DNA of 64,000 bases, from assembly GCA_023055505.1 (NCBI GenBank), contig JALIRH010000006.1, positions 26,819,105-26,883,104 of the forward strand, in the 5' to 3' direction. The notes below the pieces were generated by a model, which was given only the letters and a program-made list of their open reading frames with translations, was not told the DNA's origin and ran no database searches. Each line of letters starts with the position of its first letter. Within the stretch, counting starts at the first letter, position 1. Source of the DNA: Callipepla californica brunnescens. Taxonomy: Eukaryota; Chordata; Aves; Galliformes; Odontophoridae. Both the position numbers and the translations under genes were made by a program. Positions 11,101 to 21,205 of this stretch are shown piece after piece.

Positions 11101-14068
11101 ACAGAGATCATACAATCCTTTCTTCGTATTTGCTGAAAATCCTATAAGGGAATTCAATTTTAGAGGGAAAACCTCAGCATTTCTATTCATTCATCATATC
11201 TATACCCTTCATTGTTATACTTCCCATAGACGTTTCCAAGGTTATTAATTATTGCTGAAGATCAAGAATATCAGTGCACTCAGACAAAAAAAAAGAACAT
11301 TTGTATTTTTCAGTTCCAGTTTTTTGTGAACTGTGACAAAAAGCCTGAACGGTGAAATTTTTCCACAGCTTCAGAAGAAACTCAAATGAGAAGAACCAAA
11401 ATGGAAATTACCTTCCTAGCTGCCTATGTGGGAGGCTGTAGAATTTCCTCAACCACTCTTTGAAAGGAGCTGCCAGCTGGACAGACACAAGGCCACCACA
11501 CTGGGCTGGGATGCTCAATCACCAATTGAAAAAGCCTGTCATTTCTGTCCAGCATCCAAAAGCTTTCCCTGCATTCTAGTGCTATTATAGTAGAAAAAAA
11601 TTCAAAAGTTAAATTCTATAAGTTTATTTATATACAAAATGCGAAACGTCCCAACCTCCACTTCCTTTAATGGTATATTTCCACAGAAGTCTCAGCAGAA
11701 ATCTGTGACAAAGCCCATGTTATTAGGCTAGAGAGTCTTTTGCATGCCAGGCTAACAGCAGAAGTTATCAAGGTGCAGTAGGTTAGCAAGGAGGTAATTT
11801 CTATCCCTCAGCTTGCACTGCAAGTGCAAAGCTCACCATTAGTCATGTCTGCCACTGGACAAAAGTTAAGATGTCTACCTTGTGAAGCGGAATGTTAACT
11901 TTCAGTTTAAAACAGCAGAGAGATTAACAGATGACATTCAATCCAGAGTTTTCTACAAGCCAAAACTCAAATTGTTAAGCTGGGATATCTTCAAAATTCC
12001 CTTTTCTGGTATTTTAAAACAAAACAAAAAAAATCTAATTAATGAAATTTGGCTAAGACTTCTCTCTTCTCCTCCCATCTCCATCCTCAAGAACATACCC
12101 TAAATAGCATTTACTGATAATGAAGGTAGTGGCTCCTCCTAACCTGACCAAACCACATTTGACACAACAAGGAACTTCTCTTACGCTAGGAAGTTTCTCC
12201 TAAGGGACAGTATGACAACCCCCACACTCTGACTCCAGGGACATCTATTATCGCTTGAGCTGTGCGAAGCAAGTGGTACAAGAAAAAACAATACAACCAT
12301 TGTACAGGGGGTTACAGAGTAGTACAGAGTAGCTGAAGCTCTTAACACAAGAGCTTTATGGAAGTACAGACTTGAAGCTGAAAGCCTTATACAGAAAACA
12401 TACCGTAGCTGGCTGAAGGTATCCGATCATCCACATCGATCAGAGCGCCCTCTGACCTGCTCCGCGGAATCTCAGAGTTATGGAGGGAGGCTGTTCCATT
12501 ACTGGAAGTGTTCTCCTCCTACGAAACAGTTAAATATGTAAAACATCAGTAGTGTGCAAGCTGAAAAAGAGGAAAACTGTTGAAGAATAGTTGACTTTTG
12601 GTCCTGTGACAGGATAAACAAAAAACTTTGTAAGTGATGTTACGGTTTAAGGGCAGATTCATGGAGTTTGCCCAAGAGCACTGCAGTACTGAGCGAGTCT
12701 CACTGTCTAATTTGCAGCAAGAACACCAGATGTGACAGCTACAGTATAGTGCAGCACCCTGGCACTATAAAATGCTGGGAGAAACAAACAGAATGAGAGA
12801 AAATAAATCACAATTGTATGTCATGCAATTAGAATTAAGACAGTTATACAAAAATTGCCTTTACAAATGTATCGTATAAAAAATTTATAAAAGTAATAAA
12901 CATCTTAATTACTCTTTTCTATTAAAGTTCACTAGAAACATTGAAGAAGATCTAGGTCTATTCATTCCTTTGTCAAGCAATATAAAATATTTCAGTCCTA
13001 TGTTGTTGTAAATGATGGTAACCAATAAAACCATTAAGACATACAGAATTTTCAAAATAATTAAAGGGGGGAAAGGAAACCGCAGGTTTTTTGTGGTCCA
13101 TCCACAGGATGCAGCAGTCAGCTTTGTTCAGGAGTCTGAAGTATTGCAGCCTACCGCTTCTTCTACAGAAACTGCAGCCAACTCAGATCTTGTTTTTATT
13201 GCGAATAAAATGAGAAAAAAATAAAACGCCTTGGGGCACGTTTTGCTGTGATTATATGAAAAAGGAATTTTCAATTACAGCTCCAGGTGAGTTATGGGAA
13301 AAAAAGTATACCTTATACCAGAAAATTACTGAATGAGATACTGGAAGCTGGTTGACTGTTTCCATTGTGCATGGTGTGATGGCCGAAGACGTGTTATTCT
13401 TCCACTGCAAATGCAATTCAGTACTTTTTCTTCTTACAACAGTGGCTACTTCAGTAAATGACCATGTGATCAGATGGTGATTTGCACTTAGGCAGGATGG
13501 AAGGCTGATGTCAGGCTAAGGCCGACAGCTAGCCAGTGGCTTTGCTGTCATGGAGCAGCAAGCACTTTAAGGATCCTGCCACCAGAAATCTCAGCATTCA
13601 GCTTTAGAAAGGCTGATTTCAAATAACAGTAGAAACATGCCTCCAAGACTAATAGTTTGTAGCTTCTGCTATTAATGTCATGCCTAAATAAAACTGGAAT
13701 CTAAAATGCCTCTTTCACCCTACACTGTAATTCCAACAGCTGATATCCCATATCTGCATAAAATTATCACCATATGTGATAAGGGGAAGTATCTTCAATA
13801 ATGCCCACATTCCTAAGGTAATTGTTTTTCATTGCTACTGTATCTTACAGTTCCGAAAAACTGAAAATAACGTTTAGAAGTATGCCAGATTTTTATCTCA
13901 GATTTCCATCCCAGGAATTTGGGGTGTTTAATCACGAGATTGGACTATAGAGACATTAGACTGGTATCCATAGCCTAAACTCCCAATAAGTTTACAAAAA
14001 TAAAGTCTACTTACAGCATCAGGGCATGCACTGTCAGCACTGATCCCTGACTGACTATTTATTGACAT
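1925..14068 (-). CDS. MACC1: MACC1, five coding exons (spliced, 869 aa)
   Basis: Join of 14068-14015, 12518-12404, 10011-7976, 6212-6024 and 2140-1925 on the minus strand. All four introns are GT-AG and the phases match (0, 1, 0, 0), giving 870 codons with the TAG. I recognise the protein as MACC1, the SH3BP4 paralogue, linked in mammals to MET expression and to endocytic and signalling roles. Seen in the predicted protein: an [10 protein letters not shown] motif in the second exon; two NPF motifs near residues 83 and 93; a basic/serine RSKSVS motif near 155; a ZU5 domain about 227-367; a UPA-like region about 386-523; a divergent SH3 about 570-636 (KEWYVG, Trp about 613); and a death-domain-like C terminus about 646-869. 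The human protein is about 852 aa. Exons 3 to 5 are certain by similarity; the first two rest on splice signals, phase and the SEGALID motif. The start chosen is the ATG at 14068-14066, the only one in phase upstream. Confidence 0.93.
2201..2240. repeat. (GAAT)n/(AAAT)n microsatellite
   Basis: GAATGAATGAATGAAC then GAAT and AAAT units, 40 bp, in the last MACC1 intron just upstream of the final acceptor. Confidence 0.9.
5584..5611. repeat. 14-bp perfect tandem duplication
   Basis: AGTAGAGAAACGTA occurs twice head to tail without mismatch. It lies in the last MACC1 intron. Confidence 0.9.
6024..6212 (-). CDS. MACC1: MACC1 fourth coding exon (death-domain-like region)
   Basis: 189 nt, 63 codons, phase 0 at both ends. 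Acceptor GATTGTTGCAG is cut before GCA at 6212; donor GTAAGG starts at 6023. It encodes the [14 protein letters not shown] ... [18 protein letters not shown] ... [15 protein letters not shown] block, nearly collinear with human MACC1 and SH3BP4 ([26 protein letters not shown]). It belongs to the C-terminal helical, death-domain-like region. Confidence 0.96.
7175..7423. mobile_element. Truncated mariner-type element, interrupted by CR1
   Basis: The right part matches the better-preserved copies at 26.6 and 45.6 kb: CTCTGCTGCCATCT, GGTAACAAAA, TAATGGAATATTG, TTCAACCTC, then CCTCTGACTTTGCGGGCCAA and the terminal AAAATAGGAGGCACTACTTT...GAGCAGCCCT. The left half is missing. A CR1 tail at about 7267-7350 splits it between CCATAC and CATCAACATTTTCC. 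Confidence 0.8.
7267..7350 (-). mobile_element. CR1 LINE 3' end, nested
   Basis: AATCACAGAATGGCCTGGGTTGGAAAGG...ATCATCTAGTTTCAACC is the reverse complement of a CR1 3' terminus. It is only about 80 bp long and inserted within the mariner remnant, so it is younger than that element. Confidence 0.85.
7976..10011 (-). CDS. MACC1: MACC1 large central exon (NPF, ZU5, UPA, SH3)
   Basis: 2036 nt with no stop, 678 codons plus the two bases completing the split Ala codon. The acceptor follows a strong T-rich tract (TTTCTTCTCTTCAACAG, cut before 10011); the donor GTAAGT is at 7975-7970. It carries two NPF motifs (endocytic EH-domain ligands), the AWLSHRQL and SPGWAQTQ blocks shared with SH3BP4, ZU5, UPA and the SH3-like segment ending in [11 protein letters not shown]. 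It ends in FLYELII, just before the ALLK continuation in the next exon. Reading on past the donor gives VSIA and a stop, an intron artefact. An upstream in-frame Met (MGFF) also lies in the intron and is not the start. Confidence 0.97.
10184..10264 (+). mobile_element. CR1 LINE 3' end
   Basis: GGGAACCTGCTTTGGCAGG, GGGGTTGGACTCGATC, CCTTCCAACCCCTATGATTCTATGA: the standard terminal 80 bp of a CR1 element, 5' truncated. Confidence 0.9.
10795..10858 (-). mobile_element. CR1 LINE 3' end
   Basis: TAGAATCATAGAATCCTAGAATCACTGAGG then GACCATTTAGATCATCTAG: reverse complement of a CR1-like terminus, about 65 bp and diverged. Confidence 0.75.
12404..12518 (-). CDS. MACC1: MACC1 second coding exon (SEGALID motif)
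   Basis: 115 nt coding 38 full codons plus one base (phase 1 out). Acceptor GTTTCGTAG ends at 12519; donor GTATGT is 12403-12398. The peptide contains [13 protein letters not shown], matching the N-terminal SMSEANLID stretch of mammalian MACC1 and the KSEGTLID stretch of SH3BP4. This ties a short exon to the gene. The last base G joins CT of the next exon to make an Ala codon, restoring the long open frame. Confidence 0.85.
12519..14014 (-). other. MACC1: MACC1 intron 1 (between coding exons)
   Basis: 1.5 kb between the start-codon exon and the SEGALID exon. No repeat or coding sequence recognised. Confidence 0.7.
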
Positions 14069-14074
14069 ATTAAT
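14015..14074 (-). CDS. MACC1: MACC1 first coding exon (start codon)
   Basis: On the minus strand a pyrimidine-rich stretch ending in CTGTTCTTAG precedes position 14074. ATG at 14068-14066 follows six bases of leader and opens 18 codons (MSINSQSG... to ...CPDA), ending exactly in phase 0 at 14015 with a consensus GTAAGT donor (14014-14009). The next exon starts in phase 0 and has no ATG of its own. The 18 residues are not similar to the human MACC1 start as I remember it, so the N terminus appears lineage-specific. Any more upstream exon would be 5' UTR. Confidence 0.72.
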
Positions 14075-17037
14075 CTAAGAACAGCTCTTTGAAAAGTTGA
14101 TAAAAAAAACAACTATTGTAGCAGCTGTTTGAATGGGAAAGCAGTAAGTTAAGATGAGGATAGAGCACGAAAGGGCAGGTAGCTGCAGAAGGACTAAAAC
14201 AAGAAGCCTTAAGAGAAGGGGGAGGAATAGAGAGAAAGAAAAACAAGTCTTTTACATAGTGGTTGTATATTGACAGAGACATGAGAACAAGACTGCATAT
14301 TGAAATCTTACACACTACACATTTCTGCAGAAAGAATAAGCCGATTTCCAAGAGGCTCCTCTGGGAACTCATTAAAACCTTCACCACAAGCCTGGCACAA
14401 AGACAGTAGAGACAGACACTGAAAAGGAAAACCAATCTCAAAAATAAGGCCTCACTCTGGTGATGAGGGAGCCCCTGTGATTTAGGCATGCCTTCAGGCC
14501 AGTAAGAAAGAGAAGGGGGGGAGGGACAGGAATACAACATAGATGTCTGCATGCAAAAGATGACCGCATTTGGTCAGGATGCCACAGGATGTGGGAAATA
14601 CTGAGGACAAGCTGTACCCATACCACAGGGTCCTGAGCACAATGACATGATCTGACAGCAGAGCTGGATTCCATCTCTTCTGCGTTCCAGCCTTAGTGCT
14701 AGGAATGCTTGAACTCCCAGTGCCTCTGTATCAGACTCCTGAACTAAAAAAGCCCAAAGCTTCCCCTTCTTTGTGGGTAAATTCTTTGATAAAATAGCAT
14801 CCTTACTGAAACTCTGAATAGGGCAGCCCTATAAATTAGAAATTTATTTCAGTAAATCCAGAAGAATGATCATCTGCGTGAGAGGAGAGATCAGCACACA
14901 TGGGATGAAAAACCATGCTGAACAGGAGCAAAGGGAAAAGTTATGAAACCCTTTCGCTGCAAAAATAGAAAATTATGTATGGAAAGAAAGAGAAGCTGTG
15001 CTTTTCATTTGCTGTAGCTGCTGAGTAAGAAAGATGTAACCTGTCAAGTACTTAATGGCCCAGAGAATTATTTGACTGATAGTGTGTCAGCTCACAGCGT
15101 GAAGCGAGCAGGAAATGTAGAAGTAAAGAAGTTGGAAAGAGATCATCTACGGAGGTGACCAGAGAGCAAAACTAGCTGCAGAGAGACATGACACTTTTCT
15201 CTATGAGAGAATGAAACAGTTTGCTAGGTGCAGGCTGATGATACAGCCTGGAAGGCCCTGGTCAGCCCACAGGGGCAGGAGAAACAGGACAACAGTGCTC
15301 CTGAAAGGCAAACTGCAGACTGTTACAGGGGAAGAAAAACATTTTAGAGGGAGACACAAGTCTCAGGTAGAAAGCTGAAATCTTCAGAGAAGCCAGGAGA
15401 CAGATTTGCTGCAAACAGCATTTTTTGCTGCATATAATGCCTCTGGAAATGTCTTCCAGGTCTTTTAAAATTCAAGTGTCGCTACCAAAGAAAACATGTC
15501 CTGCTGTGCTTAAAATAGTGGTGAGGAAAAATATAAAGAAAGCCCAAAAGCAAACACTTCCCCTCTGCCTCTGCCCTCAAAAACAAGACAGAACACATTC
15601 CTTTGTGTTTTTAAAGTATCAGCATCCCAGAGAGACACACCAGCAATCTGCCTTTCATTCAACCTTAGCCCTGTTTGGCCTGCCTCGAGAAGAGTCTGAA
15701 TTCACAGCAGAGTTCTGCTGTGGCTGTATCACCCCACAGATTCCTTGCACATGTAGTGATACTCAGGCATTATTCACAATGATTCATGGCCTTTGCATCC
15801 AGAGGATGAAGTTTTATCATTTGCAGGTGATGGAGAAATGTTCCATTCCTCAGGCTCACTCAGCTCTCATGAGGGACAATGGCTTGCTAGCTTTGGAGGC
15901 TGGGTTATTACACTCACAAGCTTATTTCTCAAAATGGTGCACGGCCTTTTTGTCAGAATGTTAAATACAGTATTCCTGACCTGACCATGTGCCAAGAATC
16001 ATTTAAATTCTATTAACTGAAGAGAAGAAAAGGATTTTTAAAGAGAGAGCAAAATAAAGAAGAGAGATGGTTTCAGAAGGTCCTACACTTATCAAATCTA
16101 AAACACTGCCTGCTCTCTCTGTATATGTAACATGTTTGTAACTGAACATCAGTTACACCAGTGGGACATATTACAACACTCCCTTGATAATCATGGTCTG
16201 CAGACAGGTCATTGGATATGAGTCTACCAACCTCTTGATCACAAAGCAACTATTAACTATTGCATTGTAGCTAATGGTTAGAGAGGATAACAAGAAAAGT
16301 TTTTAACTTACTGTCTTAGCCTAGGATACGAGACAGTATAGAACTGCATCTCATTGTGTACTGCCAAAGCAGTGGCTTTTAATGTTCAAACTAAAGATCT
16401 CAACCATATATTTACTTACGTTACCAACACTTCACAACATGTTAGCACCTTAGTGTGATCCTATTACCTGCCACTTTGCCTGTAATAAGAAAAAGTTCTC
16501 AATTGATATATCTACTAACTTATTCTGTTCTTAAATAATTGATTCATTTGGTACCTTCTTATCATAATGAGATAAGTGTTCAGAATTGAAAATTTATATT
16601 TGCAAATGCATTCACACTTCTACCCGAACCCAGGTTTTAAGGTTTCTGCAGACCCAGTATCTCTCTGCAGTGATGCTTGTAACTGACATAATCACTACTA
16701 ATGATACTTCATTTGAGCCAGCTTTAAAGGGCAGAGCTAGCAGTCCTAGTGCAACAAAGAACAGAACCTGAAATGGGTCATCCTCACAGTAGATTTCCAC
16801 AACTTCACTAGGGGCTTTTTATAGCCTCCACTCAGCTCTACACTACCCAAAACTTGCTGCTTTGCAGCCAGTTTAGAGAATACTATGCAAGAAAAAATGC
16901 CTACCCTCCCTTTACAAGGCAAACACCCTTCCATTCCACACACCAGCACTCCTAAATAGCTTGTTGTAAGCACAAGGGCAAAGGCCTTTATTTTTAATTA
17001 TAAAACTTGCATTTGGGAGCACTGATTTCCAAAAAAA

Positions 17038-17041
<4 letters not shown>

Positions 17042-17076
<35 letters not shown>
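17042..17076. repeat. (TA)n microsatellite
   Basis: 35 bp of perfect alternating A and T after an A-rich stretch. It produces an artefactual Tyr/Ile repeat in an open frame on the minus strand. Confidence 0.95.
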
Positions 17077-17080
<4 letters not shown>

Positions 17081-19142
17081 GAATGCTTAAATAAATCTTG
17101 ATGTGGTATGTTGTGTTTCAGATACCACTCTGAGATAAGTTTCTCTTTGGCTTCAAAAAATATATATGCATTGATTTTCACCTGTATTACCAAATAACTG
17201 AAGAACTGAAAATGGAAAGTAAGGACATCCTCAACAAATAAAGGTTACCAACTTTAATTTAATACCAACAATTACATTGTACTACTACTACTTTACTTTG
17301 AACAGAGAGCTTCAAGTTTATTTCCTTAATTTTTCTAAAAGCTCATTTACTTACTACTTTTCAAAAACCTCTGAAAACAGGAGTGTTTTTCAACAAACAA
17401 GCATAACGTAATTCTCACATGCCATGTGTAAATATGCTGTGGAAGTATAGTTTCTTCATTATTGGAGGTCCTGTGAAAACAGTCTGACTGCCTCACAGGG
17501 TTTACAAGTTACTACTGACAGTTATCCCAGAGTTACTCCTTCAAAAGTGATCTTAAACACCCTCTGTAAGCAGCATATTTTATTCAACAATCTGACTATA
17601 AAGTCCCCTTGCTATGTGCTGCAATTTTTTCGGTGTTTCAGTGCCACCACACTATTATGTTATGTTGTGCAACAAAGATAGGGTTTCTCTGTGAAGTGCT
17701 CTGTGCATAAAGAAGAGCCCTGCTGCCTATCCTGTTATTTTATTGTTTCCTGGGATGAAATGACAGTATTTATTAATAACCTAAAAGGATGACAGCTACT
17801 CAGTCTCAGAACTTCCACTATCTATTTATGTCCTTGTGAACTCTACGAACTTTTAATCACATAAAAGCTAAATACAGGATACCTCCAAAATACTCAATGT
17901 GTTGAGCTTTTTTTCCCCTTGTTTTCATCTTTTTCTGAAAATTAAACTTTTCCTCCTACCCAAGCTGCATACAGAAGTTACACTGTACGCTGGGTCTTTA
18001 ACTGGGCAGCGTAGCTGCCAGTGGAGTGGCTATGAGGCCTTAGGCACCCACACACTGCCTCTGCTTAGACAGCACTCCCGACTTCCCTGCATAGTGTTTA
18101 TTATGCTTTTCCCAGGAAAAAGGCTCATGCCTCGCCTATTCCTGCCAAAGGCAATTTGAAGAGGGACAGATATAAACTGTGGTCTTTGAGGGCAGGAAGC
18201 AGTGGTGAGGGGGAAAAGCAGCAGCAATAACGTCTACAGTAGCAAATAACTTAGTCTCATGGCTGACAAAAATAAAAGACTTTTTCTTTTAAACAGAAAG
18301 CCTGTGTCTTGGAACCACAAAGTCATGACAAAACAATAAAAAAGTAGCTTCCTCTATTCCAAACACTGGATTTTGTCAACATCTAACTGTTTAACACTCT
18401 TGCAGTTCTACATGGAAAACAGCACATCCACCCAGAGCTCAAGTAAAGGATAACAATTCCCAGAAAAATCAAACCCAGGAGAAGTAGCGAGCTACTTCTT
18501 TATTAGGAACCAGTGTTCATGCATTTCATCCAGTTACATGTTTCCCAAAAGTAATTAACTGAAGGGCTGAACACAGGCCAGGGAAAAATCTCCCTTGACT
18601 TTTAATGTCTAAATGCCTCATCTGGTCTGGTTAGGTGGCACTGAAGCCCTTCAAAATCTGTGCTCACTTCATGGCACTAAGTCAACGCACCACAGAATCC
18701 ACCTGCAGAGAAAAGCCATTGTTTTATTCACTCAAAGTGCTTCTAAGCTCATAATTTCATACTCGGAATCAACATTAACAAGTGATGTTAAGCACCTGTA
18801 TCAGCTGAATAGGTTGCAAAGATGCAGGATTTTTTTCCTATTCCAAACTAAAACAGATACAATAACACAATGTGACTGACACCGTGCCTGGACCCAGTCT
18901 TGAGCTTTCAGCTGTGAAATTGATGTACCTCTCCAGGTACTACACCTACATTTTCTACAGCCATAGTTTGAAGATACCTAAGCAAAACATGCAACATGAA
19001 CCTCAGAGTAAACTCAGCTTGATACCCAAGTCTGAGATACTTCTAATCCTCTGGTGCTCTAGTTTCAGGTAATTAAGTGCCTGAAGAAAGTCACCAGCCT
19101 AGGCTGTCAAGTGGGTCTTTTACATGCAACTGTAAAAAGGGA

Positions 19143-19154
19143 GGGGGGGGGGGG
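19143..19154. repeat. G12 homopolymer
   Basis: Run of twelve G after GGGA, flanked by unique sequence. A possible sequencing-length ambiguity. Confidence 0.9.
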
Positions 19155-21049
19155 TCAAACAGAACAGCTCACATGGCTGGAGATTTTGCCTAGCAAAGCT
19201 TGAGCTATGCCAGGCAAGCTTTCAAATAGCATAAATTAGAAAGGAAGAAATCGTAAGTGACTAGGCTATGTATGGGGGGGATGAATAATCAAGTAACATA
19301 CTTATTATGGGTCTCCTAAGAAATATAAAGAGAGATTGACACAGAAAGGGTAGAAATTGAAGATGGAAGAAGCTCAACGTAGGAACAAATGAATAAAGCA
19401 CCTACCCATGTTCAGAAAGTAACTACATTAAATACGGTGGAAGGAAGGACTCCTCCCTCCTTCATTAAAGAGAATTATTATTAAAGGGTAGTTCACAGAG
19501 TTGCTAACCACAGCATAATCATTCTCCAGCACACACATAAATTACATTTTATTTTACTTCTGACTATGTAACTGACACACAAAGATGTAACAGAACAAGT
19601 AATATATCTGACAGACTGTAATTTGTTATTTGTTGTTGTTTTCTTTGAGAAAAAGCAGATACCTATTTTTCATGTATTGATCTGTTTTGACTGAAGAGCT
19701 TGTTTAACAGTTCTTGGCATCTTAGCAACATAAAGAAGAGAGCATCCAGTAGAGTCTTAATCACTGTGACTCTTTCCAAGGTATACAGCAGAAAGCCCAT
19801 GTTTTCTTTGTTGCTTTTTATGGCATCCATAGACCACAAAACTTGGTCAGAACTTTTTCTCTGGCAGTGAGATATCATTTCATTTAAAACACTTGTGCCT
19901 GCATTGCTAGTAACAGGCTGTTCGTTAAGCTGCACCTGCCAATACTTTGAAGTTATTTTTGATATTGTTTGCTGAAACTGTAATTTTAAACAGAAGAAGC
20001 AAGGAAAACTCACAAAAACAGATTTTGTTCTCTAAAAGACAAACCCAGTACCTCTCGTTACATTGCAGAGGCTCCCTTTACATAAGAATTACAAGTGGTT
20101 TGTTTGTTTGTTTTTTGTTTTTACAGGAAAAGAAAAATCCCTTTTAATAGAAGAAAGATTTATACTTAAATGGGTAGTTCCCCTACCAACAAAGGACACT
20201 TTATTTTCCAAATTTCACCTTAACTGTTTATAAGTAGACTGTTAAAAATGACATAATTTCACTGAAATAATATTATTAATATGAAATAATAGATTCAGAT
20301 AGATCCTGAAGAAGTGATGATCCAGCAAAAAGAATTAATTCAAATTGCTATACGACATCAGATGCCACTTCATAATCCCTCTCTGATCACACCAAACTAA
20401 GTATTTCAGAATTAAGAAGTGCTACAGGTGAAGACAGAGAAAGAGCTGCTTCTAACATTGCTAGCAGTTAGCTACGTATATACAGTCTTCAGCACCACAT
20501 ACACATTATCCTAAAGAAACAGTCAAGTTCAAGAAGATTGGAGTCGACAAGTTCCTAATGAATTCCATGCACCTGTGTGTCTAAATTTCATTCTTAAATC
20601 TTACTGCTTTACATGCTCATTGACTGAACTGTCTGATCCTACACATAGAGGAGAGAGCATCTGTACTTCTTTTACTACTCAGTAGGACAGCATGCCCAGT
20701 GTCATCCATTTTTCTTGCAGTGATGATAAAGTCATCCCTAAAAGGGAAGAATAAGTGAAACTAGACACTACGTGAGCTAGTTGTTCCAGCTCTTCTATTC
20801 CTCCAGTCCCTAAGTTCTTTAGCTCTTCATTCTCTCCATCGCACTGCCACATTCAACCAAGTTTCCAGCAGCAATTCTCACTCTTACAATGTGTACCCTA
20901 TAATGAGATGGAAAGTGCCACAATAGTAGCAGGGTGGCAAAGTCTTCAGCTACAGCAAACAGGAACAAACTCAAATGCAGCAACCAGAAACACAAAGAAA
21001 AGGTGCTGCTTACCTTCAGAAGGCCTCAGGTAGACAAGGATCTCCAAAA

Positions 21050-21205
21050 AGAAATGATCTCAGCTCCACTGCCAAGCTTAACTGAGGTCTGGGAAGGGGT
21101 GGATCCTGGCTCCACCCCTTCCTGTTACTCAGATACATTGCATGCACCTGAGTTCCCCTGGGTTGGCCCTGCCTTCCTACCAGGTGCTCAATCACTGTTT
21201 CAGGC
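21050..21205 (-). repeat. Unclassified dispersed repeat, copy 2
   Basis: Inverted relative to the copy at 945-1115. On the minus strand it reads GCCTGAAACAGTGATTGAG ... AAGGGGTGGAGCCAGGATCC ... CCCAGACCTCAGTTAAG ... TTGGAGATCC. The predicted plus-strand frame over it is a shadow. Confidence 0.5.

Larger units (their letters stand above)
10012..12403 (-). other. MACC1: MACC1 intron 2
   Basis: 2.4 kb. It holds two short CR1 tails in opposite orientation (10184-10264 and 10795-10858) and an A14 run near 10684. No other feature recognised. Confidence 0.85.

Noticed and set aside
14070..14552. 160-codon minus-strand frame next to the MACC1 start exon
   Set aside because: Low-complexity Ser/Leu/Phe/Cys sequence. 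It ends inside the MACC1 first coding exon in a different frame, and the pyrimidine-rich intron before the acceptor explains the composition.
15425..15964. 179-codon plus-strand open frame
   Set aside because: No recognisable domain, no splice or promoter context, and a composition like random AT-rich DNA. Frames of this size are expected by chance here.
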